Source: Candidatus Bathyarchaeota archaeon (GTDB lineage Archaea > Thermoproteota > Bathyarchaeia > Bathyarchaeales > Bathyarchaeaceae). Taken from it: a stretch of DNA of 64,000 nucleotides. Shown here in pieces: positions 34,930 to 42,326 of the stretch. The translations under genes were made by a program, and so were the position numbers. The stretch lies in contig SOJZ01000010.1 in the NCBI GenBank assembly GCA_004376295.1, positions 1 through 64,000 on the forward strand, written 5' to 3'. How positions within the stretch are numbered: position 1 is the stretch's first letter; each line of letters begins with the position of its first letter. A model generated the notes under the pieces. It saw only the letters and a program-made list of their open reading frames with translations, was not told where the DNA came from and ran no database searches.

Positions 34930-36254
34930 GCTGTTTCCTCTGCTTGTGTTCTAGGTGAGATTTCGTATGCCACGTTTGTGGTGAGAAGGCTCTTAGCTTC
35001 CGCAATGTCTTTTGTTTGTCCTAGAACCCACATGAGCTTCACTAAGGCTGTTTCAGGCAGCATATCTTCGAGGGGAACTACTCCGATGGCTAGCAGGTCT
35101 CGGCCTTGATCGTAGACGTTCATTCCTAGGCGTCCCCAGATGCATTGAGAGGTCATGGCAACAATTACGTTGTTTTCGATGGCGTTTCGGATGGCTGAGA
35201 AGCAGTATTTGCTCACGTGGCCTAATCCTGTTCCCTCGAGGATTATGCCTCTGTAGCCTTCGTTAACGTACCATTCAACAATGTTAGGGTTTAGGCCTGG
35301 ATAGAATTTGACAAGTGCTGCTTTTTCGTTGAAGTTTGGTTTCAAGATGAGTTTCTGCGAAGAGCTTCGTTTGCGATAGTTTTTGATCAGCATTTCGATT
35401 TGTCCGTTTTTCATTCTGGCAAGTGGCGTGGTGTTGATTGATTTGAACGTGTCTCGGCGGCTTGTGTGGCATTTTCTAACTTTGGTTCCTCGGTGGAATA
35501 TGATGGTTTTGTCTGATTCTGTTTCGTGCATGGCGACGGCTACTTCTGCGAATGGTGCGTTGGCGGCTGCTTTGACTGCTCCTATAAGGTTGGTGGCTGC
35601 GTCTGAGCTGGGGCGGTCTGCGGATCGTTGGGAACCCACCATTATTACGGGTACGGGTGGGTTTTGTAGTGCGAAGCTTAACGCGGCGGCGGTGTAGCCC
35701 ATGGTGTCGGTTCCATGTGCGACTACAACTCCTGCTACGCCGTTTTCTATGTGTTTGGCTGTAACCTTTGCTGTTTTTGTCCAGTGTTTTGGGGTGATGT
35801 TTTCGCTGAATAGGCTGAAGATGATTTCAGCGTCTATTGTGGCGATTTCTGAGAGTTCTGGGACCACACTGTAGAGGTCGCTTGCCGTGAGTGCGGGTCT
35901 TACTCCACCTGTTCGGTAGTCCACTCGGCTGGCAATTGTGCCGCCTGTGCTCACGATTGCTACTTTGGGTAGATTTGGTTTTTGTTTTGGGAGTGGCGGT
36001 GGAGTGAAGGTGGGTTTGGCTCCTACTCCAATTTTTTTGATTTGGGTTGCAGGAGTTATCTCTACTCCGATATTGTAGCCACTTTTCAATTTGATTACGA
36101 CGTGTTTGTCGTCGCCGTATTCAGATCGGGGGATGAGAACACCTTCGTAAGTTTCTTTGTCTTTTTTGATGCGGATTACGTCGCCGATTTCCGCTTCTGC
36201 GTTCTTTAGAACCTTTAATGCTTTGCCTCTGTAGCCTAGGAACTCTTTACTCAA
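34926..36254 (-). CDS. gatD: Glu-tRNA(Gln) amidotransferase subunit D
   Basis: An L-asparaginase-like subunit that releases ammonia from glutamine for GatE. An N-terminal SH3-like domain (about 1-75; IRIKKDKETYEGVLIPRSEYGDD) precedes the asparaginase domain with catalytic threonines in VSTGGTIASRVDY and VVAHGTDTMGYTAAAL. The length of 442 is normal. It overlaps gatE by 4 bp. It is transcribed from 36254 towards gatE. Confidence 0.97.
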   Translation of the reverse strand: MSKEFLGYRGKALKVLKNAEAEIGDVIRIKKDKETYEGVLIPRSEYGDDKHVVIKLKSGYNIGVEITPATQIKKIGVGAKPTFTPPPLPKQKPNLPKVAIVSTGGTIASRVDYRTGGVRPALTASDLYSVVPELSEIATIDAEIIFSLFSENITPKHWTKTAKVTAKHIENGVAGVVVAHGTDTMGYTAAALSFALQNPPVPVIMVGSQRSADRPSSDAATNLIGAVKAAANAPFAEVAVAMHETESDKTIIFHRGTKVRKCHTSRRDTFKSINTTPLARMKNGQIEMLIKNYRKRSSSQKLILKPNFNEKAALVKFYPGLNPNIVEWYVNEGYRGIILEGTGLGHVSKYCFSAIRNAIENNVIVAMTSQCIWGRLGMNVYDQGRDLLAIGVVPLEDMLPETALVKLMWVLGQTKDIAEAKSLLTTNVAYEISPRTQAEETA

Positions 36255-36295
36255 ACTTTTATCTCTCCATTTACGAATGTAATGTAACTGTTATC

Positions 36296-36435
36296 CTAAT
36301 AATCTGTGTCTATGATATGAGATATATAAGATTCAATTTTTTCTTTTTCATCTTCGTTAAAAGCCGAAAGTAAGCAACTTCATTTAAAGTATCTCTGAGC
36401 GCATGGGCCAAGCGCCTCAAAGGTTTCTTCGCCAT
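36296..36435 (-). pseudogene. Possible frameshifted small gene upstream of gatD
   Basis: ATG 36435 opens a frame reading MAKKPLRRLAHALRDTLNEVAYF. Near base 36368 the protein-like signal moves to another frame (SAFNEDEKEKIESYIS ending DTDY, TAG at 36296). Together they look like one ~45-residue protein broken by an indel. It could be a small decayed gene or a sequence error; no family is recognised. Confidence 0.3.
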
Positions 36436-36517
36436 AGTCTTGCCTCTTTCAAAAGACTATTGTATCCGTGTATTATTTCAGTACTTTCTAGAGCAAATCA
36501 AGGCTATGTGAACTTTA

Positions 36518-37459
36518 ATGAGCGTCGCCACCTGCACCATTTGCAAACGTAGAAAAGCCTTTTTCTTTAGGCCATACTCTAGGGAGAAACTATGCAAAAG
36601 ATGCTTCATTGAATCCGTTGAGGAGAAGGTTAGGGCTACTATTGCCAGGTATCAGATGCTTGAATTCGACGATAGAATAGCTGTTGCGGTTTCTGGCGGG
36701 AAGGACAGCGTCAGCCTATTGCATATCTTGGCTAAAATGGAGCAGAATTATCCGAAAGCCTCGCTTGTGGCAATTACAGTAGATGAAGGAATTCGAAGAT
36801 ATCGAGATGAAGCCCTGAAAATAGCGGCTGAAAACTGCAAAAAACTCAACATAGAACACCATACAACCTCTTTCAAGGAACTTTATGGCTACACATTAGA
36901 TGAGATTATAAAGCATCTAAAAAAAGGAAAAAACAAACTAACACCATGCGCATACTGTGGCGTTTTACGAAGAAAAGCGTTAAACGTTGTTGCAAGAGAT
37001 GTCGAAGCGGATAAGCTTGCAACTGCCCACACATTGGATGATGAAACGCAAACAATCTTCTTGAACATTCTTCACGGCGCTCCCTTAAGGATAGCAAGGG
37101 TGAAACCGCTCACAGACAAGGTGCATCCGAAGCTCGTGCAGAGAATAAAACCCTTCTGCGAAATTCCAGAAAAAGAAACAACCCTGTACGCCTATGCCAA
37201 AAAAATAACGTTTCAAGGCATACCATGCCCATACGCCTCAGAAGCCTTAAGAAACGACATACGTCTTTTTCTGCAGGGAATGGAAGAGAAGCATGCTGGA
37301 ATAACATTCACAATATTCAAGTCAATAGCGAAAATCAGACCAGCAATAGCCAAGATTGCTAGAAAAGAAGAATTAAATGAGTGCAGCGAATGTGGGGAAC
37401 CAACAACTGGAAGGATATGCAAAGCTTGCCAAATGCTTCAGCAACTGGGAACGCGTTAG
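36518..37459 (+). CDS. tRNA 2-thiolation enzyme, TtuA/Ncs6/Ctu1-like
   Basis: The 313-residue PP-loop ATPase activates a tRNA uridine for sulfur insertion. A zinc finger at the N-terminus (CTICKRRKAFF, KLCKRCF) is followed by the PP-loop VSGGKDS. The catalytic/Fe-S cysteines are in TPCAYCGVLRRKALN and GIPCPYAS. A second zinc finger is at the C-terminus (CSECGEPTTG, CKACQML). It is 84 bp upstream of an E1-like enzyme on the same strand, consistent with ubiquitin-like sulfur carrier transfer to tRNA. Start GTG or ATG near 36518. Confidence 0.92.
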   Translation: MSVATCTICKRRKAFFFRPYSREKLCKRCFIESVEEKVRATIARYQMLEFDDRIAVAVSGGKDSVSLLHILAKMEQNYPKASLVAITVDEGIRRYRDEALKIAAENCKKLNIEHHTTSFKELYGYTLDEIIKHLKKGKNKLTPCAYCGVLRRKALNVVARDVEADKLATAHTLDDETQTIFLNILHGAPLRIARVKPLTDKVHPKLVQRIKPFCEIPEKETTLYAYAKKITFQGIPCPYASEALRNDIRLFLQGMEEKHAGITFTIFKSIAKIRPAIAKIARKEELNECSECGEPTTGRICKACQMLQQLGTR

Positions 37460-37543
37460 TGCCAGCTTCACGCTTAAACTCAAGGGGAAGAATATAAGAA
37501 GTGTGCTTCAACTTAGTTAATTTGGCATGTGGGGTGATCGAAA

Positions 37544-38584
37544 ATAATTCATTTTGATCCTGAAGAGTATTATAAGAGGCAGACTGTTCTGCATGAACTT
37601 GGATATGAAGGCCAAGAAAAACTGAGACATTCGAAAGTCGCAATTATAGGGCTAGGAGGACTTGGAAGCGCGGCAGCTCTCTACTTGGCTTTAGCAGGTG
37701 TGGGTCATTTACGTTTGGTAGATCAAGACACTGTGGAACTACACAATTTACATAGGCAAGTGCTCTACACTCTTCGCGATCTAAGATTTCCTAAAGTTGA
37801 AGCTGCCGCAAAGAGGGTTAAGCAAATAAATCCTGAAGTTAAGGTGGACCCTATACCCGAAAATGTGAGAGAGACTAACGTCGAAGAAATCATTGGTGAT
37901 ATGGATTGTGTTGTTGACGGACTAGATAATATACGTACGCGTCATCTTATAAACAGGGTATGCGTGAACAAGAAGGTTCCCTACGTTTATGGAGCTGCCA
38001 TAGGAATTGAGGGATACTTGTCTGTTTTTAACTCTCCAGAAACACCGTGCCTAGCGTGCGTTTTCCCAAACTTAGACGACCGTAACCTGCCCACATGCGA
38101 AACCCGCGGTGTTCTCGGTGTAACAACAGGGATCATAGGAACCATGGAAGCGATGGAAGCCGTAAAAATACTTGCAGGAATCGGAGATACACTCAAGAAT
38201 ACCCTATTAGTATGCGATTTTTACGACATGTACATGGCCAAAGTTGATATTTTCAAAAATCCGAAATGCCCAGTTTGCGGAGAAGCCAAGCCAGAGAAGG
38301 GTGTAGAAGTAACCGAACAGCTGGTTTGGTTGTGCGGCCAAAATACTGTAAACGTGAATCCTCGAAAGCCCTTAACACTAAGCATAAATGACGTGTGTAA
38401 TCGTTTAAGCAAGCGTTTTGAAGTGCTGTTGAAATCTTCTTTTGTTGTGGTGTTTGAACATAATGATGCGGAGGTTAGCCTCTTTAAGGGAGGTAGAGCG
38501 CTAATAAAGAATGTTAAGAGCGAAAAAGATGCTTTAGAGGTTTATAAGAGCGTTATGAAACATTTAGAAGCTGAGACGGAGTAA
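37544..38584 (+). CDS. MoeB/ThiF/UbaA-type E1 adenylyltransferase
   Basis: It adenylates the C-terminus of a ubiquitin-like sulfur carrier protein. The frame clearly extends upstream of TTG 37685 through IHFDPEEYYKRQTVLHELGYEGQEKL to the ATP-binding GLGGLGS. No ATG/GTG/TTG exists upstream; ATA 37544 or ATT 37547 lies 6-9 bases after GGGGTGA. Motifs are NLHRQ, DNIRTRH, the zinc pairs CLAC and CPVC, and the catalytic Cys in LPTCETRGVLG. A C-terminal ~90-residue beta domain (SFVVVFEHNDAEVSLFKGG) resembles the 40343 protein. It follows the TtuA-like gene. Confidence 0.9.
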   Translation: MIHFDPEEYYKRQTVLHELGYEGQEKLRHSKVAIIGLGGLGSAAALYLALAGVGHLRLVDQDTVELHNLHRQVLYTLRDLRFPKVEAAAKRVKQINPEVKVDPIPENVRETNVEEIIGDMDCVVDGLDNIRTRHLINRVCVNKKVPYVYGAAIGIEGYLSVFNSPETPCLACVFPNLDDRNLPTCETRGVLGVTTGIIGTMEAMEAVKILAGIGDTLKNTLLVCDFYDMYMAKVDIFKNPKCPVCGEAKPEKGVEVTEQLVWLCGQNTVNVNPRKPLTLSINDVCNRLSKRFEVLLKSSFVVVFEHNDAEVSLFKGGRALIKNVKSEKDALEVYKSVMKHLEAETE

Positions 38585-38588
38585 CGTT

Positions 38589-38726
38589 TTGTTTTTATTT
38601 GGCGTTTCAGCTTTGCTGAGCCGTTTTCGTAAACACGTCTCAGGAAAGAAAGCCGAATGGCGCATCTTTGAGAGCCGTGGTAACAAAGAACTGTGTAAAG
38701 TCTTCATTATGGCGTATGCTTTTTAG
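38589..38726 (+). CDS. Possible small protein after the E1 gene, 45 aa
   Basis: A TTG-start frame in the gap (MFLFGVSALLSRFRKHVSGK... ending VFIMAYAF) begins 4 bp after the E1 stop. Protein-like composition (KKAEWRIFESRGNKELCKVF) is the only support. It may be a small gene or the remnant of one. Confidence 0.3.
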   Translation: MFLFGVSALLSRFRKHVSGKKAEWRIFESRGNKELCKVFIMAYAF

Positions 38727-38756
38727 ACTCTTGAAAACTATTAGTTTGGGGATTAC

Positions 38757-39551
38757 ATGCTCTCATCCAGCGTTGAAGCGAAGATTAAGAAGATTAATTT
38801 ACGTGAGAAGAGTGTGAAATTTGTAGATGAGCTTATAGCAGTTGAGGCTCCAGTTAATATCTATGTGAATGATCAACATGTAGTTACTTTATTTTCTTTG
38901 CCGACACAATTGAAAGAGCTAGGTATTGGATGGCTTCTCAGCCAAGCCATAGTAAAATCGATTGACGAAATAATCAGTGTTCAAGTGAAAGAGAACAATG
39001 TAAGAATCAGTTGTAGCGGTAAGGTCGAAACTAGGATAAAAGCAGGTAAAACCATGAGAATAGTGGATTCCGCCTGCGGATCAACAATAGATAACTTTCT
39101 TTTCCTAATCGACCGAATGATCAAACCCTTTGCTGACTCAGATTATGGGGTTAAGGCGGAAAAAATTCTGCAATTCGTCAAAGTTCTTAACGAAAAATCT
39201 ACTTTATTCAAGTTGACTGGGGGCACGCATTCAGCCGCGATTTTTCATGAGGAAAAATTGGTTGCGTTCGCAGAGGATATTGGTAGGCATAATGCTGTAG
39301 ACAAAGTTATTGGTGCAGCTGCAATGAAAAAAGTTGAGTTTTCAAAGTGTGTCATAGTTAGTAGTGGCAGGCAGCCAGCCAATATGGTCCTGAAAGCTGC
39401 TCGGGTAGGAATACCAATTGTGGCTTCTATCGCAGGTCCAGTTTACTCCGGAGTGGATATTGCCATAAAAACTGGAGTCACGCTGATTTGTTTTGTTAGA
39501 GGGCAGAGGATGAATGTTTATAGTTATCCTGAAAGAGTGGAAGTAACGTGA
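38757..39551 (+). CDS. fdhD: FdhD-like sulfurtransferase for molybdo/tungsto-enzymes
   Basis: The 264-residue protein matches FdhD/NarQ, which transfers sulfur to the bis-pterin cofactor of formate dehydrogenase-type enzymes. Motifs are LKELGIGWLLSQ, FKLTGGTHSAAIF, AEDIGRHNAVDKVIGAA and SSGRQPANMVLKAARVGIPIVAS. The usual catalytic CxxC loop appears as SACGST, with a single cysteine, so the sulfur-transfer mechanism may differ. It lies in the sulfur cluster with TtuA-like, E1 and ThiI-like genes. A tungsten-type AOR gene lies nearby at 44285. Confidence 0.92.
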   Translation: MLSSSVEAKIKKINLREKSVKFVDELIAVEAPVNIYVNDQHVVTLFSLPTQLKELGIGWLLSQAIVKSIDEIISVQVKENNVRISCSGKVETRIKAGKTMRIVDSACGSTIDNFLFLIDRMIKPFADSDYGVKAEKILQFVKVLNEKSTLFKLTGGTHSAAIFHEEKLVAFAEDIGRHNAVDKVIGAAAMKKVEFSKCVIVSSGRQPANMVLKAARVGIPIVASIAGPVYSGVDIAIKTGVTLICFVRGQRMNVYSYPERVEVT

Positions 39552-39684
39552 GTTCGTAGCTTAGAAAGCGCGCTGGATAGAAGATTTTAATATTTTGGCT
39601 GCAATAATGGTGTTGTACACTTATAACCTAACATAATGACAACTGGTACCCCAAATATCAATCCATGATTGAGGGATAAAATCT

Positions 39685-40329
39685 TTGAGTAAAGAGAAGG
39701 TTGTATGCCTCGTTTCGGGCGGAATAGACTCTCCAGTAGCGGCTTGGCTAATCTTTGGTAAGGGGTATATTCCTATCTTTGTTTTTTACGACAACTATCC
39801 CTTCTCTGGTGAAACTACAAAGCAGAGGGCCATAAATGCGGTTAAGAAGTTAAGGGAATACATACTCACAAAACCAGTCAAGCTATACATAATTCCGCAT
39901 GGAGAAGACCTCGCAGACATTTTAAGAAACTGCCCGAGAAATTTGACATGTATCCTTTGCAGGAGAATGATGTATCGCTTAGGGAAAGAAATCGCGAAGG
40001 TGGAAGGCGCTGACGCCATTGTTACTGGCGAAATTATCGGAGAACATGCCAGCCAAACCTTACGGAACCTTCGCGTTGAAAATACGGCGGTGAAAGACAT
40101 TTGCGTGCTGCGTCCACTTATATGCTTCAACAAGCGTGAAGTTGAGAAGTTGGCGCGAAAAATTGGAACTTTCGAAATTTCCACGAGTACCGCACTTTGT
40201 TGCAGTGCCCCACCAAAACAACCGAGAACATTAGCAAGAACAGAGGAAGTGACTAGGGCCGAGAGAAACCTAGACATAGACCGCATGATTAAGCGGGATT
40301 TGAGGGAAGCCACTTCTATTAGCATTTAA
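39685..40329 (+). CDS. ThiI-like tRNA sulfurtransferase (PP-loop only)
   Basis: TTG-start protein of 214 residues with the PP-loop VSGGIDSPVAAWL, the CILCRRMMYR pair and GEIIGEHASQTL, as in the AANH domain of ThiI. The N-terminal THUMP/ferredoxin-like domain of full ThiI is missing, so it corresponds to the catalytic half, as in several archaeal proteins. It would form 4-thiouridine in tRNA or make thiamine-precursor sulfur. It continues the sulfur cluster. Confidence 0.88.
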   Translation: MSKEKVVCLVSGGIDSPVAAWLIFGKGYIPIFVFYDNYPFSGETTKQRAINAVKKLREYILTKPVKLYIIPHGEDLADILRNCPRNLTCILCRRMMYRLGKEIAKVEGADAIVTGEIIGEHASQTLRNLRVENTAVKDICVLRPLICFNKREVEKLARKIGTFEISTSTALCCSAPPKQPRTLARTEEVTRAERNLDIDRMIKRDLREATSISI

Positions 40330-40342
40330 AACTTTAACGCCA

Positions 40343-40681
40343 TCAAGGGTCTGTCATTTTTCTTCTTATAGAGCGTGTTTTCAAAGCGACTCGTAGTACA
40401 CTTTCTGCAATTGCTTCCGCTTGATCTTTGCTTGAAACATTTTTAATCAACATTCTTTCATCTTTGGAAAATGTTATTTCTGTCTCTTTTCCGCTTTTCA
40501 AAATCATTATGTAGGGAGTATACAATATTATTTCGTAACGCTTTGAGTCCTCAAACGCCTTCTTAACAGAAGGCATATCTAAACGAAGCTTCTGACTGAA
40601 CTTAACCTCAAAAGCAGCTTTATCTGAACATAGCTTTACAAAATAACGGGGAAAATATTCCTTTTTCTTCTTCACTCCCAT
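40343..40681 (-). CDS. Small protein similar to the E1 C-terminal domain, 112 aa
   Basis: A basic N-terminus (MGVKKKKEYFPRYF) precedes a beta-rich part. The segment YIMILKSGKETEITFSKDERMLIKNVSS closely parallels the C-terminal part of the E1-like protein (SFVVVFEHNDAEVSLFKGGRALIKNVKS). So it is probably a stand-alone copy of that domain, possibly a partner in sulfur transfer. Upstream on the same strand is a 50-residue gene. Confidence 0.6.
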   Translation of the reverse strand: MGVKKKKEYFPRYFVKLCSDKAAFEVKFSQKLRLDMPSVKKAFEDSKRYEIILYTPYIMILKSGKETEITFSKDERMLIKNVSSKDQAEAIAESVLRVALKTRSIRRKMTDP

Positions 40682-40730
40682 AGCTCCTCTGAAATTTCCT
40701 CTTCTTCTCTTTTACTCTTTTGATATTCCA

Positions 40731-40883
40731 TTAAGAGGAAGCAGAACCTATTCCGATCAAGATTGACACAAGTTTGACTTGATCGTAGTTTATTTGAGGA
40801 TGGCTAGCAGCTTCCGGCATCGCTGCTCCACCGAGACTAGTTATAAAAAGAAAGAATGACTCTAACGTTTCCTCAGGCTTCAT
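40731..40883 (-). CDS. Small protein upstream of the E1-domain-like gene, 50 aa
   Basis: ATG 40883 with GGAGTGA immediately upstream. The product (MKPEETLESFFLFITSLGGAAM... ending LIGIGSASS) has one hydrophobic stretch near the C-terminus and is followed, 49 bp on, by the 112-residue gene with its own GGAG sequence. Family unknown. Confidence 0.45.
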   Translation of the reverse strand: MKPEETLESFFLFITSLGGAAMPEAASHPQINYDQVKLVSILIGIGSASS

Positions 40884-40928
40884 TATTCACTCCTTCAAAC
40901 TCGTGTATCATAACACATTTCCTGTTCT

Positions 40929-41231
40929 TTAGTTTAGTGCCATACAGAAATGCTGCGCGCGGATGATTGGGAAGAGTGGGGTAGCCTGGTAGCCTACAGG
41001 CCTGTGGAGCTTGGCGCCCGGGTTCAAATCCCGGCCCCGGCCCTCAACTCGCGCTGGGCCGTTGAGGTCGGTTATTTGTTTCGGCTCCATTAGTAGTCTT
41101 ATCGCTTCAATCAAAGCGTTTTCTGAAATCCTTGACAGATTCAGACCCACTTTCCTTGCAGTCTGCACCACTTCCTTGCTAATATAAAGGCAAGTTGAAG
41201 CCTTGTCTCCCATCTTGCCACATGCTCCCAC
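40929..41231 (-). CDS. N-terminal fragment of an SSV/pNOB8-type integrase (IntN)
   Basis: Residues from the second methionine (MGDKASTCLYISKEVV, KVGLNLSRISENALIEAIRLL) match the N-terminal region of archaeal plasmid/virus integrases. The downstream stretch GRDLNPGAKLHRPVGYQATP is simply the antisense reading of the tRNA-His-like segment, as expected where the attachment site lies inside the integrase gene. The catalytic C-terminal part (R..HxxR..Y) is absent here. The start is GTG 41231 (or ATG 41213). It marks one end of an integrated element or a scar of one. Confidence 0.8.
   Translation of the reverse strand: MGACGKMGDKASTCLYISKEVVQTARKVGLNLSRISENALIEAIRLLMEPKQITDLNGPARVEGRGRDLNPGAKLHRPVGYQATPLFPIIRAQHFCMALN
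40977..41042 (+). tRNA. tRNA-His(GTG)-like sequence lacking its 5' acceptor strand
   Basis: From position 8 on, a tRNA-His folds: D stem GGGT/GCCT (40979-40982 with 40992-40995), anticodon stem CAGGC/GCTTG with anticodon GTG (41004-41006), T stem CCGGG/CCCGG with TTCAAAT loop (41023-41029), and 3' strand CCCCGGC plus C73 (41035-41042). The 5' strand should read GCCGGGG, but the upstream bases are GGAAGAG, so no acceptor stem forms, and the 3' end is CCT rather than CCA. It is best read as an attachment-site copy or disrupted tRNA, not a working tRNA. Confidence 0.75.
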
Positions 41232-41292
41232 ATGATTCCATGCGCGAACGGCTATTTATTGCCCCCTAAGGGAAAACCCGAGGTAGTTGCGT
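41209..41292 (-). repeat. Integrase upstream region, copy 1
   Basis: The 84 bases covering the integrase start codon and its upstream region are about 70% identical to 55931-56015. Both share CCCATCTTGCC, GTGGGAGCA (start codon) and GCGCGAAC. Confidence 0.7.
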
Positions 41293-41370
41293 TTGCGATA
41301 TGCTTGAGTACGCGGAAGCATACGCATAAGACTTAACAGCATATGAATCTAACTCTGTGGAGGTGTAAGC

Positions 41371-41778
41371 ATGAAGGGGAAAACTGGTAGAATAACTCGC
41401 CTTTGGCTAACCATGATCCGTGTTTCAGATATGGACAACGCCTTGCGTTTCTACAATGAAACTCTTGGCTTGCCCATAGCCCTTGACGCTAGAATGTTTA
41501 ACCATGCGGAAGTTGGTCCAGATGAGCCGTTGGCTAAGATCGGCTTGTATGCGACTGGTAAGAAATCTAGGAGGAAAAGGCGAACTGGGATAGTTTTCGA
41601 TACAGACGACATCTATGTACTCCATGAACGGCTCAAAAGGCAAGGGGTTAGATTCACTCTCAAGCCTACCAAGATGCCATGGGGTGGCATAGTTGCTGAC
41701 TTCTTGGACCCTGATAACAATGAACTTGAGGTCGTTCAAGACCCGGAACACTACAAAAGGACGCATGCACATCAATAA
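41371..41778 (+). CDS. VOC/glyoxalase-fold protein
   Basis: A 135-residue betaalpha-beta-beta-beta-fold protein with RLWLTMIRVSDMDNALRFYNETLGLP at the start and NNELEVVQDPE at the end, typical of vicinal oxygen chelate dioxygenases, glyoxalases and antibiotic-resistance proteins. A metal His-x-Glu arrangement is possible (FNHAEVG). ATG 41371 is preceded by GGAGGTG. It is the first gene after the integrase fragment. Confidence 0.85.
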   Translation: MKGKTGRITRLWLTMIRVSDMDNALRFYNETLGLPIALDARMFNHAEVGPDEPLAKIGLYATGKKSRRKRRTGIVFDTDDIYVLHERLKRQGVRFTLKPTKMPWGGIVADFLDPDNNELEVVQDPEHYKRTHAHQ

Positions 41779-42326
41779 TCATGCATACATGCGCCCTGCC
41801 CACAGCACATGCGCATGCATTCCAACTATTTTATAGAGGATTGTTTCACAAAGAACATAAGCGCGCGCATATGTTAAGTCCTATCTATTCTCTTGAATTA
41901 TTAGTGATTTAGTCTAGAGATTCGATTTTGTCTAAAAACCTTCACTCACTCGTTTGTCTCGATGTATGATGAACCTCTCTGACATTACTGAGTCATTGAC
42001 AAAGCAAGAACTTATTTGGGTCCTAATCTAAGGTAAAAACCTTTATTTGAGGTTCTACCACGGCTCTATTTGTTACAGTTCTTCTCAACCCTTTCAAAAA
42101 TCTTTGCTTATCATGCGCGCTAACCTTTTTTCGACAACATTAACTAATGGTCTTCTGTCGAAATCCCACACGCCATTTAAGGAAAATTCGCGTGTATTTG
42201 GGGTCCTTGAACCGATGATGCAGGGTAATCCCATGTTCTGCGGTTTGACCCTACACCTTGTCACCAGCGGATGAGCAATATACTAATAAGAACCCAGTTG
42301 GAAAGAGCCCAGTCTGGTTGATTGCT
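41779..42326. other. Intergenic region rich in alternating purine-pyrimidine tracts
   Basis: Between the VOC and M3 peptidase genes. It holds ATGCATACATGCGC after the stop codon, GCGCATGCAT (41811-41820) and GCGCGCGCATATG (41861-41873). I saw no gene in it apart from the ambiguous 5' extension of the peptidase. Confidence 0.5.
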
